Part shown: positions 8,806 through 17,059 of the stretch, in pieces | Position numbering within the stretch: the first letter of the stretch is position 1 | Layout: each line of letters starts with the position of its first letter | Assembly (NCBI RefSeq): GCF_013266755.1 | Contig: NZ_JABRWJ010000002.1 | Location: 1 to 64,000 of the forward strand | DNA: 64,000 nucleotides | Source of the DNA: Pseudaquabacterium terrae | GTDB taxonomy: Bacteria; Pseudomonadota; Gammaproteobacteria; Burkholderiales; Burkholderiaceae_C | Direction: 5' to 3' | The notes under the pieces: model-generated | What the model was told of the DNA's origin: nothing | What the model saw: only the letters and a program-made list of their open reading frames with translations | Database searches by the model: none | Program-made: the position numbers and the translations under genes

Positions 8806-9363
8806 TTACAACGGCGCGAGGCCGTTGAGAGCGAGCTTGAACTTGACCTGCACCTCGTTGGCGACCATCGAGGTGTCGGCCCATTCGCCTTCACCGATCT
8901 TGAAGTCGAGCCGCTTGATCGTGAAGCTGCCGACCGCGGTGCTGGCTGCGCCGGCCTGCGTGACGGCCACCGGCACGATCACGTCGCGGACGCTGCCTTT
9001 GATCGTCAGCTTGCCGGTCACTTCGTACTTGCCGGCGCCGGCGGCCTTGATGCCGGTCGACTGGAAGCTCGCCTGCGGGAACTTGGCGACGTTGAACCAG
9101 TTGGCCTTGGGCACTTCGGCATCGGTCTCGGCGGCGCCGAAGCTGGCCGAAGCGGTGTCGATCGTCAGCTGGACCTGGCCGGCCTCGGGCTTCTTCGGAT
9201 CGAGCGCGACCTGCGCCGCCCACTTCTTGAACTTGCCCTCGACCGGCACGCCCATCTGCTTGCTGACGAAGGCGATCTCGCTTTGCGCGGGCACGACGGT
9301 CTGGGCAGAGGCGGAGGCGGCGAGGGCGGCGAACGCGGCCGCGATGACGAGGGAACGTGACAT
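8806..9363 (-). CDS. YceI-family periplasmic protein (copy 3)
   Basis: A 185-residue secreted YceI-like protein (signal MSRSLVIAAAFAALAASASA; mature start QTVVPAQSEIAFVSKQMGVP). It differs from the two downstream copies in lacking the CGGDFE motif and resembles the YceI type often found next to cytochrome b561. The start at 9363 is preceded by GGAGAAAGATCC. The stop (8806-8808) is followed in frame, 27 bases later, by a near-repeat of the gene's last codons and another stop at 8779-8781. Confidence 0.9.
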   Translation of the reverse strand: MSRSLVIAAAFAALAASASAQTVVPAQSEIAFVSKQMGVPVEGKFKKWAAQVALDPKKPEAGQVQLTIDTASASFGAAETDAEVPKANWFNVAKFPQASFQSTGIKAAGAGKYEVTGKLTIKGSVRDVIVPVAVTQAGAASTAVGSFTIKRLDFKIGEGEWADTSMVANEVQVKFKLALNGLAPL

Positions 9364-9437
9364 CAGGATCTTTCTCCGGCGCTCGATGAACATGCGCCGA
9401 CCTACGAAGCCAGGGTGGAAAACGGACGCGGTGCCCA

Positions 9438-9986
9438 TCAGCCGCGCGTGGGCATCATGCGCAGCAGCAGGCCGTCGCGATCGACGAAGTGGTGCTTCAG
9501 CGCGGCGCCGACGTGCAGCACGACCACGATCGCCAGCGTGTAGGCCAGCCGCCCGTGCCAGGGCTTGATCGCTTCGGCGAGCGCCTTGTCGGGGCTGACG
9601 AAGTCGGGCAGCGGCAGCACGCCGAACCAGACGATCGGAAAACCGGCGGCCGAGCTGTAGGCCCAGCCGACCAGCGGCACGGCGAAGAACAAGACATACA
9701 GGAGCCCGTGCGCGGCATGCGCGGCGTTGGCCTGCCAGGCCGGCATCGGCGCATCGGCCGGCGGCGTGTGCGTCAGGCGCCAGAGCAGGCGCCCGGCGCT
9801 CAGCGTCAGGATCGTCACGCCGGCCCACTTGTGCCAGTTGTAGAGCTTCAGCCGCGTCGGCGACATCGTCAGGCCGGTCATGTACCAGCCGACGCCGAGC
9901 GAGCCGAGGATCATCAGCGCCAGCAGCCAGTGCAGCGCGATGGCCGGCGTGCTGTAGCGGCGGGCGAGGTCCGGGGAGGGCGACAT
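9438..9986 (-). CDS. Cytochrome b561 family membrane protein
   Basis: A 182-residue integral membrane dihaem protein predicted to move electrons between the quinone pool and periplasmic partners. Four hydrophobic helices carry the expected histidines: ALHWLLALM in helix 1, NWHKWAGV in helix 2, HAAHGLLYVLFF in helix 3 and PWHGRLAYTLAIVVVLHVG in helix 4. It heads the run of YceI genes (74-base gap), matching the yceJ-yceI pairing seen in many proteobacteria and suggesting a shared redox or lipid-quinone function. Confidence 0.93.
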   Translation of the reverse strand: MSPSPDLARRYSTPAIALHWLLALMILGSLGVGWYMTGLTMSPTRLKLYNWHKWAGVTILTLSAGRLLWRLTHTPPADAPMPAWQANAAHAAHGLLYVLFFAVPLVGWAYSSAAGFPIVWFGVLPLPDFVSPDKALAEAIKPWHGRLAYTLAIVVVLHVGAALKHHFVDRDGLLLRMMPTRG

Positions 9987-10068
9987 GGCGCGCAGTGTGC
10001 CGGCGCGCTCGGAGGGCAGCGTTCAGCGGTCTTGAGCCGCTGCTTCAGTTTGCTTGAACGGAAAAGTT

Positions 10069-10098
10069 CCCGACCGTCAATCTGACAGCATGGTCGGG
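10069..10098 (-). terminator. Possible terminator of the Nudix gene
   Basis: CCCGACC at 10069-10075 pairs with GGTCGGG at 10092-10098, spanning the last codons and stop of the Nudix gene. On the minus strand the stem is followed by AACTTTTCC. The loop is long (16 bases), so the prediction is weak. Confidence 0.35.
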
Positions 10099-10958
10099 CC
10101 GATCCGCAAGGGTGCGAGCGCGGCCTCGAGCGCGGCGTGCGTCTCGGCCGGCAGCAGCCGGTGGCGCAGTGCGAAGTCGAGCGTCACGAGCCCGGCGTCG
10201 ACGGTCATCGCATCGGTCGCGGCCAGCGCCAGCGCCTCGGCGATCGGCATCAAGGTCAGCTCGGCGACCTCGCCGTCCTGGTTCACCGGCGTCGTCGCGG
10301 CCGGCAGCGCGAGGTCGAAGACGCTCAGGTGCTCACGCTGGAAGCCCTCCGGGATGTCGCGCGCCAGCTGCAGCACATGGCCGGGCTCCAGGTCGAGCAT
10401 CTCGCGCGGCGTCAGCCCGGCTTCCTCCCAGCCTTCGCGCAGCACCGTCTCGAGCGGGCTCTGGCCCTCGGGCACGCCGCCGCCGATCAGGTTGTCGAGC
10501 AGGCCGGGGTCGGTGGGTTTGTCGAGCGCCCGGCGCGCGATCCACATCGCCTGCGGCCGGCCGTCGTTGTCGGCGACGTAGCCGTTGCAGTGCGCGCCGA
10601 AGGTCAGCGTGCCCCAGAAGCGCGCTGCCGTGCGTTCGATGCTGGCCAGCCGCCGGCCATCGCCGAGTGCAGTGACCGGGTAGGTCTCGCTGCGCCAGCC
10701 GATCAGCAGGCCTGCGTGATGCAGCCAGCGGTTGGCTTCGGCGAAGAAGGCGTTGCGTTCGTCGGCCGGGACGGTCAGCGTGACGCTCTCGGGATCGATG
10801 CGCAGCGCGCCGGTCCAACGCGCCAGCGCCGCCAAGTGCGTGCGCGCCACCGAACCGGCTTCGAGCGCTTCGCCGCCATCGACGATGAACAAGCGCACTC
10901 GCGTGCTGCCGTTGCAGGCCCGCGCAAGCGGCAGGGCATGCCAGCGCGGCGTCCTCAT
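10077..10958 (-). CDS. Nudix hydrolase with N-terminal DUF4743-like domain
   Basis: A 293-residue cytoplasmic hydrolase. The C-terminal half has a full Nudix box, GGGVPEGQSPLETVLREGWE followed by EAGL, which binds the divalent metal for pyrophosphate cleavage. The N-terminal half (RTPRWHALPLARA... to about residue 120) matches the DUF4743 module of Nudix proteins related to yeast YJR142W and the Nudix part of fission-yeast Tnr3. Those are known to remove damaged (oxo/oxy) forms of thiamin diphosphate, so a thiamin-repair role is plausible but inferred. The start at 10958 (MRTPRWHALP) is chosen by homology to this domain; the frame runs on upstream into the divergent gene. The gene is transcribed away from the acetyltransferase-like gene, with a gap under 60 bases. 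Confidence 0.87.
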   Translation of the reverse strand: MRTPRWHALPLARACNGSTRVRLFIVDGGEALEAGSVARTHLAALARWTGALRIDPESVTLTVPADERNAFFAEANRWLHHAGLLIGWRSETYPVTALGDGRRLASIERTAARFWGTLTFGAHCNGYVADNDGRPQAMWIARRALDKPTDPGLLDNLIGGGVPEGQSPLETVLREGWEEAGLTPREMLDLEPGHVLQLARDIPEGFQREHLSVFDLALPAATTPVNQDGEVAELTLMPIAEALALAATDAMTVDAGLVTLDFALRHRLLPAETHAALEAALAPLRIGPTMLSD

Positions 10959-11015
10959 GACATGGCCCCCTCGGGGCGGACGCCGGCCTTGCCGGATCGG
11001 ATTCGCTTGGCCATC

Positions 11016-11759
11016 ATGGCCTGCATGTCGAACGGCCGAAGCAGTCCGGTGAATGTGATCCGTGCAGAGGTGAGGGACGACTTCCTGTTCACGTTTCGCG
11101 GCCGCGAGGCGATTGGCATACGTGTGCTGGACCCTGGAGTTGATGCGGCGCATCTGCACGATTGGTTCAACCGCGACTACGCCAGATTCTGGGGCATGCA
11201 GCACAAGTCGCTCGAGGAGGTGCGCACCCGGTTGATCAAGATGCTGCAGCGCTCTGACCGGGAATTGCTGATGGGCGTGAGGCTATCGACCGGCGAGCGT
11301 TTGTTCATGCTCGAGTGCTACCGGCCGGAAAGCGACGCGCTCGGCCGCTACTACGCCGTGCAGCCTGCCGACCGGGGCTTTCATCTGATCGTGGCGCCGC
11401 CACGCCACGAGCGGGTTCCGGACTTGACCTATTTCGTCATGCTCGCATTGAGCGGCTACCTGTTCCGCGATCCGGCGGTGCGGCGCATCGTGGCTGAGCC
11501 GGACATCCGCAACCACAAGATGTTGGTGCGCTGTGCGCAGGCGGGCTACGAGCTCGGCAAGGCGCTGTATCTCCCGCACAAGACGGCGAGACTGATCTCG
11601 CTGACGCGTGAGCGGTTTGCGCAGCTCGACTGCGCACGGGCGCCGCCCAAGCCGCAGTTGCCGCCCCGGGCACCCCTGGTGAGCTTGCACATGACGATGG
11701 GCAAGCTCGCCACGCTGCTTGTTCGGGTCGGTGGGAAGCTCCGACTCATCAAGCGGTGA
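11016..11759 (+). CDS. GNAT-like protein related to siderophore acetyltransferases
   Basis: A 247-residue protein resembling the AlcB/IucB/RhbD family, which acylates hydroxylamine groups in siderophore assembly. Shared features are WFNRDYARFWGMQHKSLEEV early on, LDPGVDAAHLHDWFN as the N-terminal beta/alpha element, and a GNAT-like C-terminal stretch IRNHKMLVRCAQAGYELGKA. No other siderophore gene lies nearby, so it may have another acyl-transfer role. The start is uncertain: ATG at 11016 or 11025, or GTG further in. The last 40 residues, rich in Pro and basic residues, look like an extension. It is divergent from the Nudix gene. Confidence 0.7.
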   Translation: MACMSNGRSSPVNVIRAEVRDDFLFTFRGREAIGIRVLDPGVDAAHLHDWFNRDYARFWGMQHKSLEEVRTRLIKMLQRSDRELLMGVRLSTGERLFMLECYRPESDALGRYYAVQPADRGFHLIVAPPRHERVPDLTYFVMLALSGYLFRDPAVRRIVAEPDIRNHKMLVRCAQAGYELGKALYLPHKTARLISLTRERFAQLDCARAPPKPQLPPRAPLVSLHMTMGKLATLLVRVGGKLRLIKR

Positions 11760-11766
11760 TCGTCGC

Positions 11767-14700
11767 TCAACCGTTCGTCACGGCCCTTCCCCCGGCGGCC
11801 TGCCCGACGGCCGCGCCGCTGCTCTGCCGCCAACGCACCATCAACCCTTCCCACTTGGCACGCGCGGCGGCCAGGTGGCGTTCCTTCACGTGGCCATAGC
11901 CGCGGATCTCCTCGGGTAGGCGCGCGATCTCGGCGGCCTGCGCGAGGTTGGCGGCGCTCAAGCCGCGCAGCAGCTCGTCGATCGTCGTGCGGTAGTCGAC
12001 GATCAGCTGGCGCTCGGTGCGGCGCTCTTCCGTCTTGCCGAAGATGTCGAGCGCCCCGCCGCGCAGGCCCTTGAACTTCGCCAGCAGCCCGAAAGCGGTG
12101 CGCATCCACGGGCCGAACGGCTTCTTGACCAGCTCACCCTTGTCGTTGCGCTTGGCGAAGAGCGGCGGCGCCAGGTGGTGCACCAGCTTGAAGTCACCTT
12201 CGAACATCGCGTCGACCTTGGCCTGGAAGGCCGGATCGGTGTGCAGCCGCGCGACCTCGTACTCGTCCTTGTAGGCCATCAGCTTGAACAGGTAGCGGGC
12301 GACCGCTTCGCTCAACGCCGTGCCCTTGTTCAACCCGCTTTCAGCGGCGCGCACCTTGTCGACGACCGCCTTGTAGGTCTGGGCGTAGGCCGCGTCCTGG
12401 TAGCCGGTCAGGAACTCGATCCGCTTGCCAATCATTTCGTCGAGCGAGGGCTTCTTGACGAACTCGATCACCTGCGCGGTCTTGAACAGCACCTGCACCG
12501 ACTGGAGGTCGTGGGCGCAGCGCCGGCCCCATTCGAAGGCCGCCTTGTTGTTGTCGACCTGCACGCCGTTCAACTCGATCGCGCGCATCAGCGCGGCATG
12601 GCCGAGCGGGATGCGGCCCGACTGCCAGGCGAAGCCGAGCATCAGCGGGTTGGTGTAGATGCTGTCGCCCAGCGTCTGCACGGCCACCTGCTCGGCATCG
12701 AAGTTGCGCAGTTGGTCGCGGCCCACCGCATGCTGCAGCGCGGCCTCGCAGCTGCCGGCCGGGAACTGCCAGTTCGGGTTGGTGACGAAGGCCGCGCTCG
12801 GCGTGCCGTGGCTGTTCATCGCGACGAAGGTGCGGCCCAGCTGCATCACCTGCAGCGTGTACTTCTGCGCACCGACGATCGCATCGCAGGCGATCACCAG
12901 ATCGGCCTTCGCGGTGTCGACCTTGGTGGTGTGGATCGCTTCCGGGCGGTTGGCGATCTGGATGTGGCTCCAGGTGCTGCCGCCCTTTTGCGCCAGGCCG
13001 CCGGCATCCTGCGTGACGATGCCCTTGCCTTCGAGGTGAGCGGCCATGCCGAGCAGCTGGCCGATGGTGATCACGCCGGTGCCGCCGACGCCGGCGACGA
13101 CGATGCCCCAGGCCGTTTCGGCCACCGGCAGCGCGGGCTCCGGCAGCGGCGGCAGGCCGGTCAGATCCGCCTTGTTGGCCTTCTTCGGCTTCTTCAGCGT
13201 GCCGCCTTCGACGGTCACGAAGCTCGGGCAGAAGCCCTTGACGCAGGAGAAGTCCTTGTTGCAGGTGTTCTGGTTGATGCGGCGCTTGCGGCCGAACTCG
13301 GTCTCGACCGGCTCGACCGACAGGCAGTTCGATTGCACCGAGCAGTCGCCGCAGCCTTCGCAGACCAGCTCGTTGATGACCACGCGCTTCTCGCTCTCGG
13401 CCATCGTGCCGCGCTTGCGGCGGCGCCGCTTCTCGGTGGCGCAGGTCTGGTCGTAGATGATCACGGTGCAGCCTTCGAGCTCGCGGAACTGGCGCTGGAT
13501 CGCATCGAGCTCGTCGCGGTGGTGCACGGTGACGCCGGTGGCCAGCGGCGCGCCGTCGTACTTCTCGGGCTCGTCGGTGACGATCACCAGCTTGCGCACG
13601 CCTTCGCTGAGCACGCTGTTCATGATCTGCAGCACCGAGTGCCCTTCAGGCCGCTCGCCGACGCGCTGGCCGCCGGTCATCGCGACGGCGTCGTTGTAGA
13701 GGATCTTGTAGGTGATGTTGACGCCGGCGGCGATCGACTGGCGGATTGCCAGCAGGCCGCTGTGGAAGTAGGTGCCGTCGCCGAGGTTGGCGAAGATGTG
13801 CTTCTCGGTGGTGAACGGCGCCTGGCCGACCCAGGGCACGCCTTCGCCGCCCATCTGCGTGAAGGTGCTGGTGCTGCGGTCCATCCACACCGTCATGTAG
13901 TGGCAGCCGATGCCGGCGACCGCGCGCGAGCCTTCGGGCACGCGGGTCGAGGTGTTGTGCGGGCAGCCCGAGCAGAACCAGGGCGCGCGTTCGCCGGTGT
14001 TCAGGTCCATCAGCGCGAGCGAGGCTTCCTTGGCCTCGATCACCGCGATGCGCTCGTCCATGCGGCGCACGGTGTCGGCATCGACGCCGAGCTTCTTCAG
14101 CCGCTTGGCGATGGCCTTGGCGATGATCGCCGGCGTGAGATCCGCCTTCGCGCGCAGCAGCCAGTTGGCGCTCGGGTTGGGCATCGACCATTCGCCGCCG
14201 ACGCCGTCCTCGGGCTCGTCGAACTTGCCGAGCACGTTCGGCCGCACGTCGGCGCGCCAGTTGTAGAGCTCTTCCTTGAGCTGGTACTCGATGACCTGGC
14301 GCTTCTCCTCGACGACCAGGATCTCCTGCAGGCCTTGCGCGAAGTCGCGCGTGATCGTCGCCTCCAGCGGCCACACCACATTGACCTTGTGCAGCCGGAT
14401 GCCCAGCCGCGTGCAGGCGGCGTCGTCGAGGCCCAGGTCGGACAGCGCCTGGCGCGTGTCGTTGTAGGCCTTGCCGGTGGCGATGATGCCGAAGCGGTCG
14501 TTCGGGCCGGCGATGACGTTGTGGTTCAGCTTGTTGGCGCGCACGTAGGCCAGCGCCGCGTACCACTTGTAGTCCATCAGCCGCGCTTCCTGCTCCAGCG
14601 GCGGATCGGGCCAGCGGATGTGCAGGCCGCCCGGCGGCATCTGGAAATCCTCGGGGATGATGATGTTGACGCGGTCGGCGTCGACCAACACCGACGACGA

Positions 14701-15357
14701 CGATTCGACGACCTCCTGGATCGTCTTCATGCCGGTCCACACGCCCGCGAAGCGGCTCATCGCGAACGCGTGCAGCCCCATGTCGAGGATGTCCTGCACG
14801 TTCGACGGGAAGAACACCGGCAGACCGCAGGCCTTGAAGATGTGGTCGCTCTGGTGCGCCGCGGTCGAGCTCTTGCTGACGTGGTCGTCGCCGGCGATCG
14901 CGATCACGCCGCCGTGCTTCGAGGTGCCCGCCATGTTGGCGTGCTTGAAGACGTCGGAGCAGCGGTCGACGCCCGGGCCCTTGCCGTACCAGATGCCGAA
15001 GACGCCGTCGTGCTTCTTTTCCTTCGGGTACAGATCGAGCTGCTGCGTGCCCCAGACGGCGGTGGCACCGAGCTCTTCATTCACACCGGGCTGGAACACG
15101 ATGTTGTGCTCGGCCAGGTGCTTCTTCGCGGCCGCCAGCGCCTGGTCGTAACCGCCGAGCGGCGAGCCGCGGTAGCCGCTGACGAAGCCGCCGGTGTTCA
15201 GCCCGGCGAGCGCATCGCGCTGGCGCTGCAGCATCGGCAGGCGCACCAGCGCCTGCACCCCGCTCATGAAGGCGCGGCCATGGTCGAGCGCGTATTTGTC
15301 TTCGAGAGAGACGGTCTCGAGGGCCTTGCGGATCGACTCGGGCAGGGGGGCATTCAT
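11767..15357 (-). CDS. Indolepyruvate ferredoxin oxidoreductase, fused alpha/gamma-type
   Basis: A 1196-residue cytoplasmic enzyme that oxidatively decarboxylates aryl-pyruvates or other 2-oxo acids to acyl-CoA, passing electrons to ferredoxin or a similar carrier. Domain order: N-terminal pyruvate-oxidoreductase-like region with GGFVSGYRGSPLGGYDQ, TPP-binding region with GIGCHYMTVWMDRST and ANLGDGTYFHSGLLA, a cysteine-rich [4Fe-4S] segment with CEGCGDCSVQSNC and later CNKDFSCVKGFC, and a gamma-type domain starting VVAGVGGTGVITIGQLLG. The start at 15357 (MNAPLPESIRKA) fits the family; the upstream extension is antisense to the regulator gene. It is transcribed divergently from an Lrp/AsnC regulator that probably controls it, consistent with a role in amino-acid catabolism. 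Confidence 0.93.
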   Translation of the reverse strand: MNAPLPESIRKALETVSLEDKYALDHGRAFMSGVQALVRLPMLQRQRDALAGLNTGGFVSGYRGSPLGGYDQALAAAKKHLAEHNIVFQPGVNEELGATAVWGTQQLDLYPKEKKHDGVFGIWYGKGPGVDRCSDVFKHANMAGTSKHGGVIAIAGDDHVSKSSTAAHQSDHIFKACGLPVFFPSNVQDILDMGLHAFAMSRFAGVWTGMKTIQEVVESSSSVLVDADRVNIIIPEDFQMPPGGLHIRWPDPPLEQEARLMDYKWYAALAYVRANKLNHNVIAGPNDRFGIIATGKAYNDTRQALSDLGLDDAACTRLGIRLHKVNVVWPLEATITRDFAQGLQEILVVEEKRQVIEYQLKEELYNWRADVRPNVLGKFDEPEDGVGGEWSMPNPSANWLLRAKADLTPAIIAKAIAKRLKKLGVDADTVRRMDERIAVIEAKEASLALMDLNTGERAPWFCSGCPHNTSTRVPEGSRAVAGIGCHYMTVWMDRSTSTFTQMGGEGVPWVGQAPFTTEKHIFANLGDGTYFHSGLLAIRQSIAAGVNITYKILYNDAVAMTGGQRVGERPEGHSVLQIMNSVLSEGVRKLVIVTDEPEKYDGAPLATGVTVHHRDELDAIQRQFRELEGCTVIIYDQTCATEKRRRRKRGTMAESEKRVVINELVCEGCGDCSVQSNCLSVEPVETEFGRKRRINQNTCNKDFSCVKGFCPSFVTVEGGTLKKPKKANKADLTGLPPLPEPALPVAETAWGIVVAGVGGTGVITIGQLLGMAAHLEGKGIVTQDAGGLAQKGGSTWSHIQIANRPEAIHTTKVDTAKADLVIACDAIVGAQKYTLQVMQLGRTFVAMNSHGTPSAAFVTNPNWQFPAGSCEAALQHAVGRDQLRNFDAEQVAVQTLGDSIYTNPLMLGFAWQSGRIPLGHAALMRAIELNGVQVDNNKAAFEWGRRCAHDLQSVQVLFKTAQVIEFVKKPSLDEMIGKRIEFLTGYQDAAYAQTYKAVVDKVRAAESGLNKGTALSEAVARYLFKLMAYKDEYEVARLHTDPAFQAKVDAMFEGDFKLVHHLAPPLFAKRNDKGELVKKPFGPWMRTAFGLLAKFKGLRGGALDIFGKTEERRTERQLIVDYRTTIDELLRGLSAANLAQAAEIARLPEEIRGYGHVKERHLAAARAKWEGLMVRWRQSSGAAVGQAAGGRAVTNG

Positions 15358-15446
15358 GGGCGGCGGCTCCACGCGTGGGAAGTCGGTCAGTGTAGGAAAA
15401 CGGGGCTGCGAAGTCTTTTCTTTCTTTGCCGTCCTTGCCATACTTG

Positions 15447-15463
15447 CAGCAAGCTTCTTGCTG
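15447..15463. promoter_or_regulatory. Palindromic candidate operator for the Lrp/AsnC regulator
   Basis: A perfect 7-bp inverted repeat, CAGCAAG-ctt-CTTGCTG, sits in the 111-base divergent gap, five bases before the regulator's ATG. Its position suits autorepression and control of the divergent oxidoreductase gene. The rest of the gap is pyrimidine-rich, with no clear sigma-70 promoter. Confidence 0.5.
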
Positions 15464-15468
15464 AATTC

Positions 15469-16044
15469 ATGCCGATAAAAGAAAGAAAACTGCTCAACAA
15501 GCCCGGTCCAGGGAAAACGCTGAGCGCTGCGGCCGAGGCCGACGAAAGCCACGGCCAGGGTCAAGGGCTCGACCGCTACGACGTCGCGATCCTCGACGAG
15601 CTGCAGCGTGATGCCCGGCTGTCGAACGCCGAGCTGGCCTCCCGCATCGGGCTGTCGGCCGCACCGACCTGGCGCCGCGTCAAATGGCTGGAAGCGCAGG
15701 GCTACATCACCGGCTACCGCGCCGAGATCGACCGCCGCCGCATCGGCCTGGGCGTGCTGGCCTTCGTGCGCGTCGACGCCGAGCGCAACAACGCCGAGGC
15801 CACGCAGGCGCTGGCCGAGGCGATCCGCGGCCTGCCGGAAGTCATCGCCTGCCACTACATCAGCGGCGCCGGCACCTTCGAGCTGCACGTCGTCACCACC
15901 GACCTCGACGCCTATGCGCGCTGGACCATGGACACGCTGTTCAAGCTGCCCAACGTCAAGGACGTGCACACCAGCTTCTCGCTCGGCGAGTTGAAGTCGA
16001 GCGCGACCTTGCCGTTGGCGCATCTTCGGACGGCGCCGCGGTGA
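15469..16044 (+). CDS. Lrp/AsnC family transcriptional regulator
   Basis: A 191-residue DNA-binding regulator. An N-terminal basic, disordered leader of about 30 residues precedes the HTH (LDRYDVAILDELQRDARLS, then ELASRIGLSAAPTWRRVKWL). The C-terminal RAM domain (about 95-180), with GLGVLAFVRVDAERN and CHYISGAGTFELHVVTTDLD, normally senses amino acids and drives oligomerisation. The ATG at 15469 is the first that does not run through the divergent gene's leader. It probably senses an aromatic or branched-chain amino acid and controls the adjacent indolepyruvate oxidoreductase (inferred from divergence). Confidence 0.92.
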   Translation: MPIKERKLLNKPGPGKTLSAAAEADESHGQGQGLDRYDVAILDELQRDARLSNAELASRIGLSAAPTWRRVKWLEAQGYITGYRAEIDRRRIGLGVLAFVRVDAERNNAEATQALAEAIRGLPEVIACHYISGAGTFELHVVTTDLDAYARWTMDTLFKLPNVKDVHTSFSLGELKSSATLPLAHLRTAPR

Positions 16045-16047
16045 GCG

Positions 16048-16115
16048 CCGCCCGGCCGCTCCGAAGGCGCTCGCTCCCCCTCGGGGGGACCGGCGCGAAG
16101 CGCCGTAGGGGGCTC
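16048..16115 (-). repeat. Dispersed GC-rich palindromic repeat (copy C, inverted)
   Basis: The gap after the regulator gene holds nested palindromes: CCCCCTCGGGGGG at 16076-16088 and GGCGCGAAGCGCC at 16092-16104. Its reverse complement has the same order of elements as the repeats at 25975-26055 and 47743-47823 (CCCCC, a GCGC hairpin, a CCCCC/GGGGG hairpin, then GCGGCC). Similar extragenic repeats are common in Burkholderiales genomes. Confidence 0.65.
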
Positions 16116-16117
16116 GG

Positions 16118-17026
16118 GTGAGCGTTGCGCTCCCTTGGCGCCACGCGCTGCTGGCGCTGGCGGTCGTCGCCGTCTGGGGCACCAACTTCGCGATCATCCG
16201 CATTGCGCTCGAGGAGATGCCGCCGCTGACGATGGCGACGCTGCGCTTCCTGTTCGCGCTGCTGCCGGCGGCGCTCTTCCTGCAGCGGCCGGCGGTGCCG
16301 TGGCGTGACCTGGCGGCCTACGGCGTGCTGATCGGCGCCGGCCAGTTCGGGCTGCTGTTCGTCGCGATGCAGGGGCGCATCTCGCCCGGGTTGGCATCGC
16401 TGGTCGTGCAGACGCAGGTCTTCTTCACGATCGGGCTGGCGATGTGGGTCGCGCGGCGCAGTGGCGGCGCGCACCAGGAACGGCTGCGGCCGTTCCAGTG
16501 GATCGCGCTGGCGCTGGCGGCGGCGGGCCTGGTCGTGATCGCGCTGAATGTCGACGCGCAGACGACGCCGCTGGGCGTGTTGATGGTGCTGGCGGCGGCT
16601 TTGAGCTGGGCCGGCGGCAACATCGTCAGCCGCCGCGCCGGGCGGGTGAACATGCTGGCCTACGTGGTGTGGGCGAGCCTGTTCTCGGTGCCACCGCTGC
16701 TCGTGCTGGCGTGGATCGTCGAAGGCCCCGAGCGCATCGCGCACGGCCTGCAGCACGCCGGCGCGGCGACCTGGGCCGCTGTGCTGTGGCAATCGGTGGG
16801 CAACACCTTGTTCGGCTACGCCGCCTGGGGCTGGTTGCTGCTGCGCCATCCGGCCTCGACGATCGTGCCGTGGGCGCTGCTGGTGCCGGTGTTCGGCCTG
16901 GTCAGTTCGGCGCTGTGGCTGGGTGAGCCCTTGCCGGCATGGAAGGTCGGCGCGGCCGCGCTCGTCGTCGGCGGGCTGGCGTTGAATTTGTGGTGGCCGG
17001 CGCTGCGCGGGTTGTTGAAGCGCTGA
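16118..17026 (+). CDS. eamA: EamA-type exporter (DMT superfamily)
   Basis: A 302-residue inner-membrane transporter with ten hydrophobic helices arranged as two EamA repeats. It matches the O-acetylserine/cysteine exporter subgroup along its length (WGTNFAIIRIALEEMPPLT; GLASLVVQTQVFFTIGLAM; LAAALSWAGGNIVSRRAG; ASTIVPWALLVPVFGLVSSA). The start is GTG at 16118 (GTG AGC GTT GCG), giving MSVALPWRHALLAL. It lies downstream of the Lrp-type regulator, separated by a repeat element. The substrate is likely a small amino-acid-like metabolite; specificity is inferred. Confidence 0.9.
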   Translation: MSVALPWRHALLALAVVAVWGTNFAIIRIALEEMPPLTMATLRFLFALLPAALFLQRPAVPWRDLAAYGVLIGAGQFGLLFVAMQGRISPGLASLVVQTQVFFTIGLAMWVARRSGGAHQERLRPFQWIALALAAAGLVVIALNVDAQTTPLGVLMVLAAALSWAGGNIVSRRAGRVNMLAYVVWASLFSVPPLLVLAWIVEGPERIAHGLQHAGAATWAAVLWQSVGNTLFGYAAWGWLLLRHPASTIVPWALLVPVFGLVSSALWLGEPLPAWKVGAAALVVGGLALNLWWPALRGLLKR

Positions 17027-17059
17027 AACGAGTCGGCGCGCAGCGCGTAAGCTCGCGCG

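Noticed and set aside
12175-15468. A long plus-strand frame antisense to the indolepyruvate oxidoreductase and continuous with the Lrp gene
   Set aside because: Only the last 191 codons look like a protein; the rest is a shadow.
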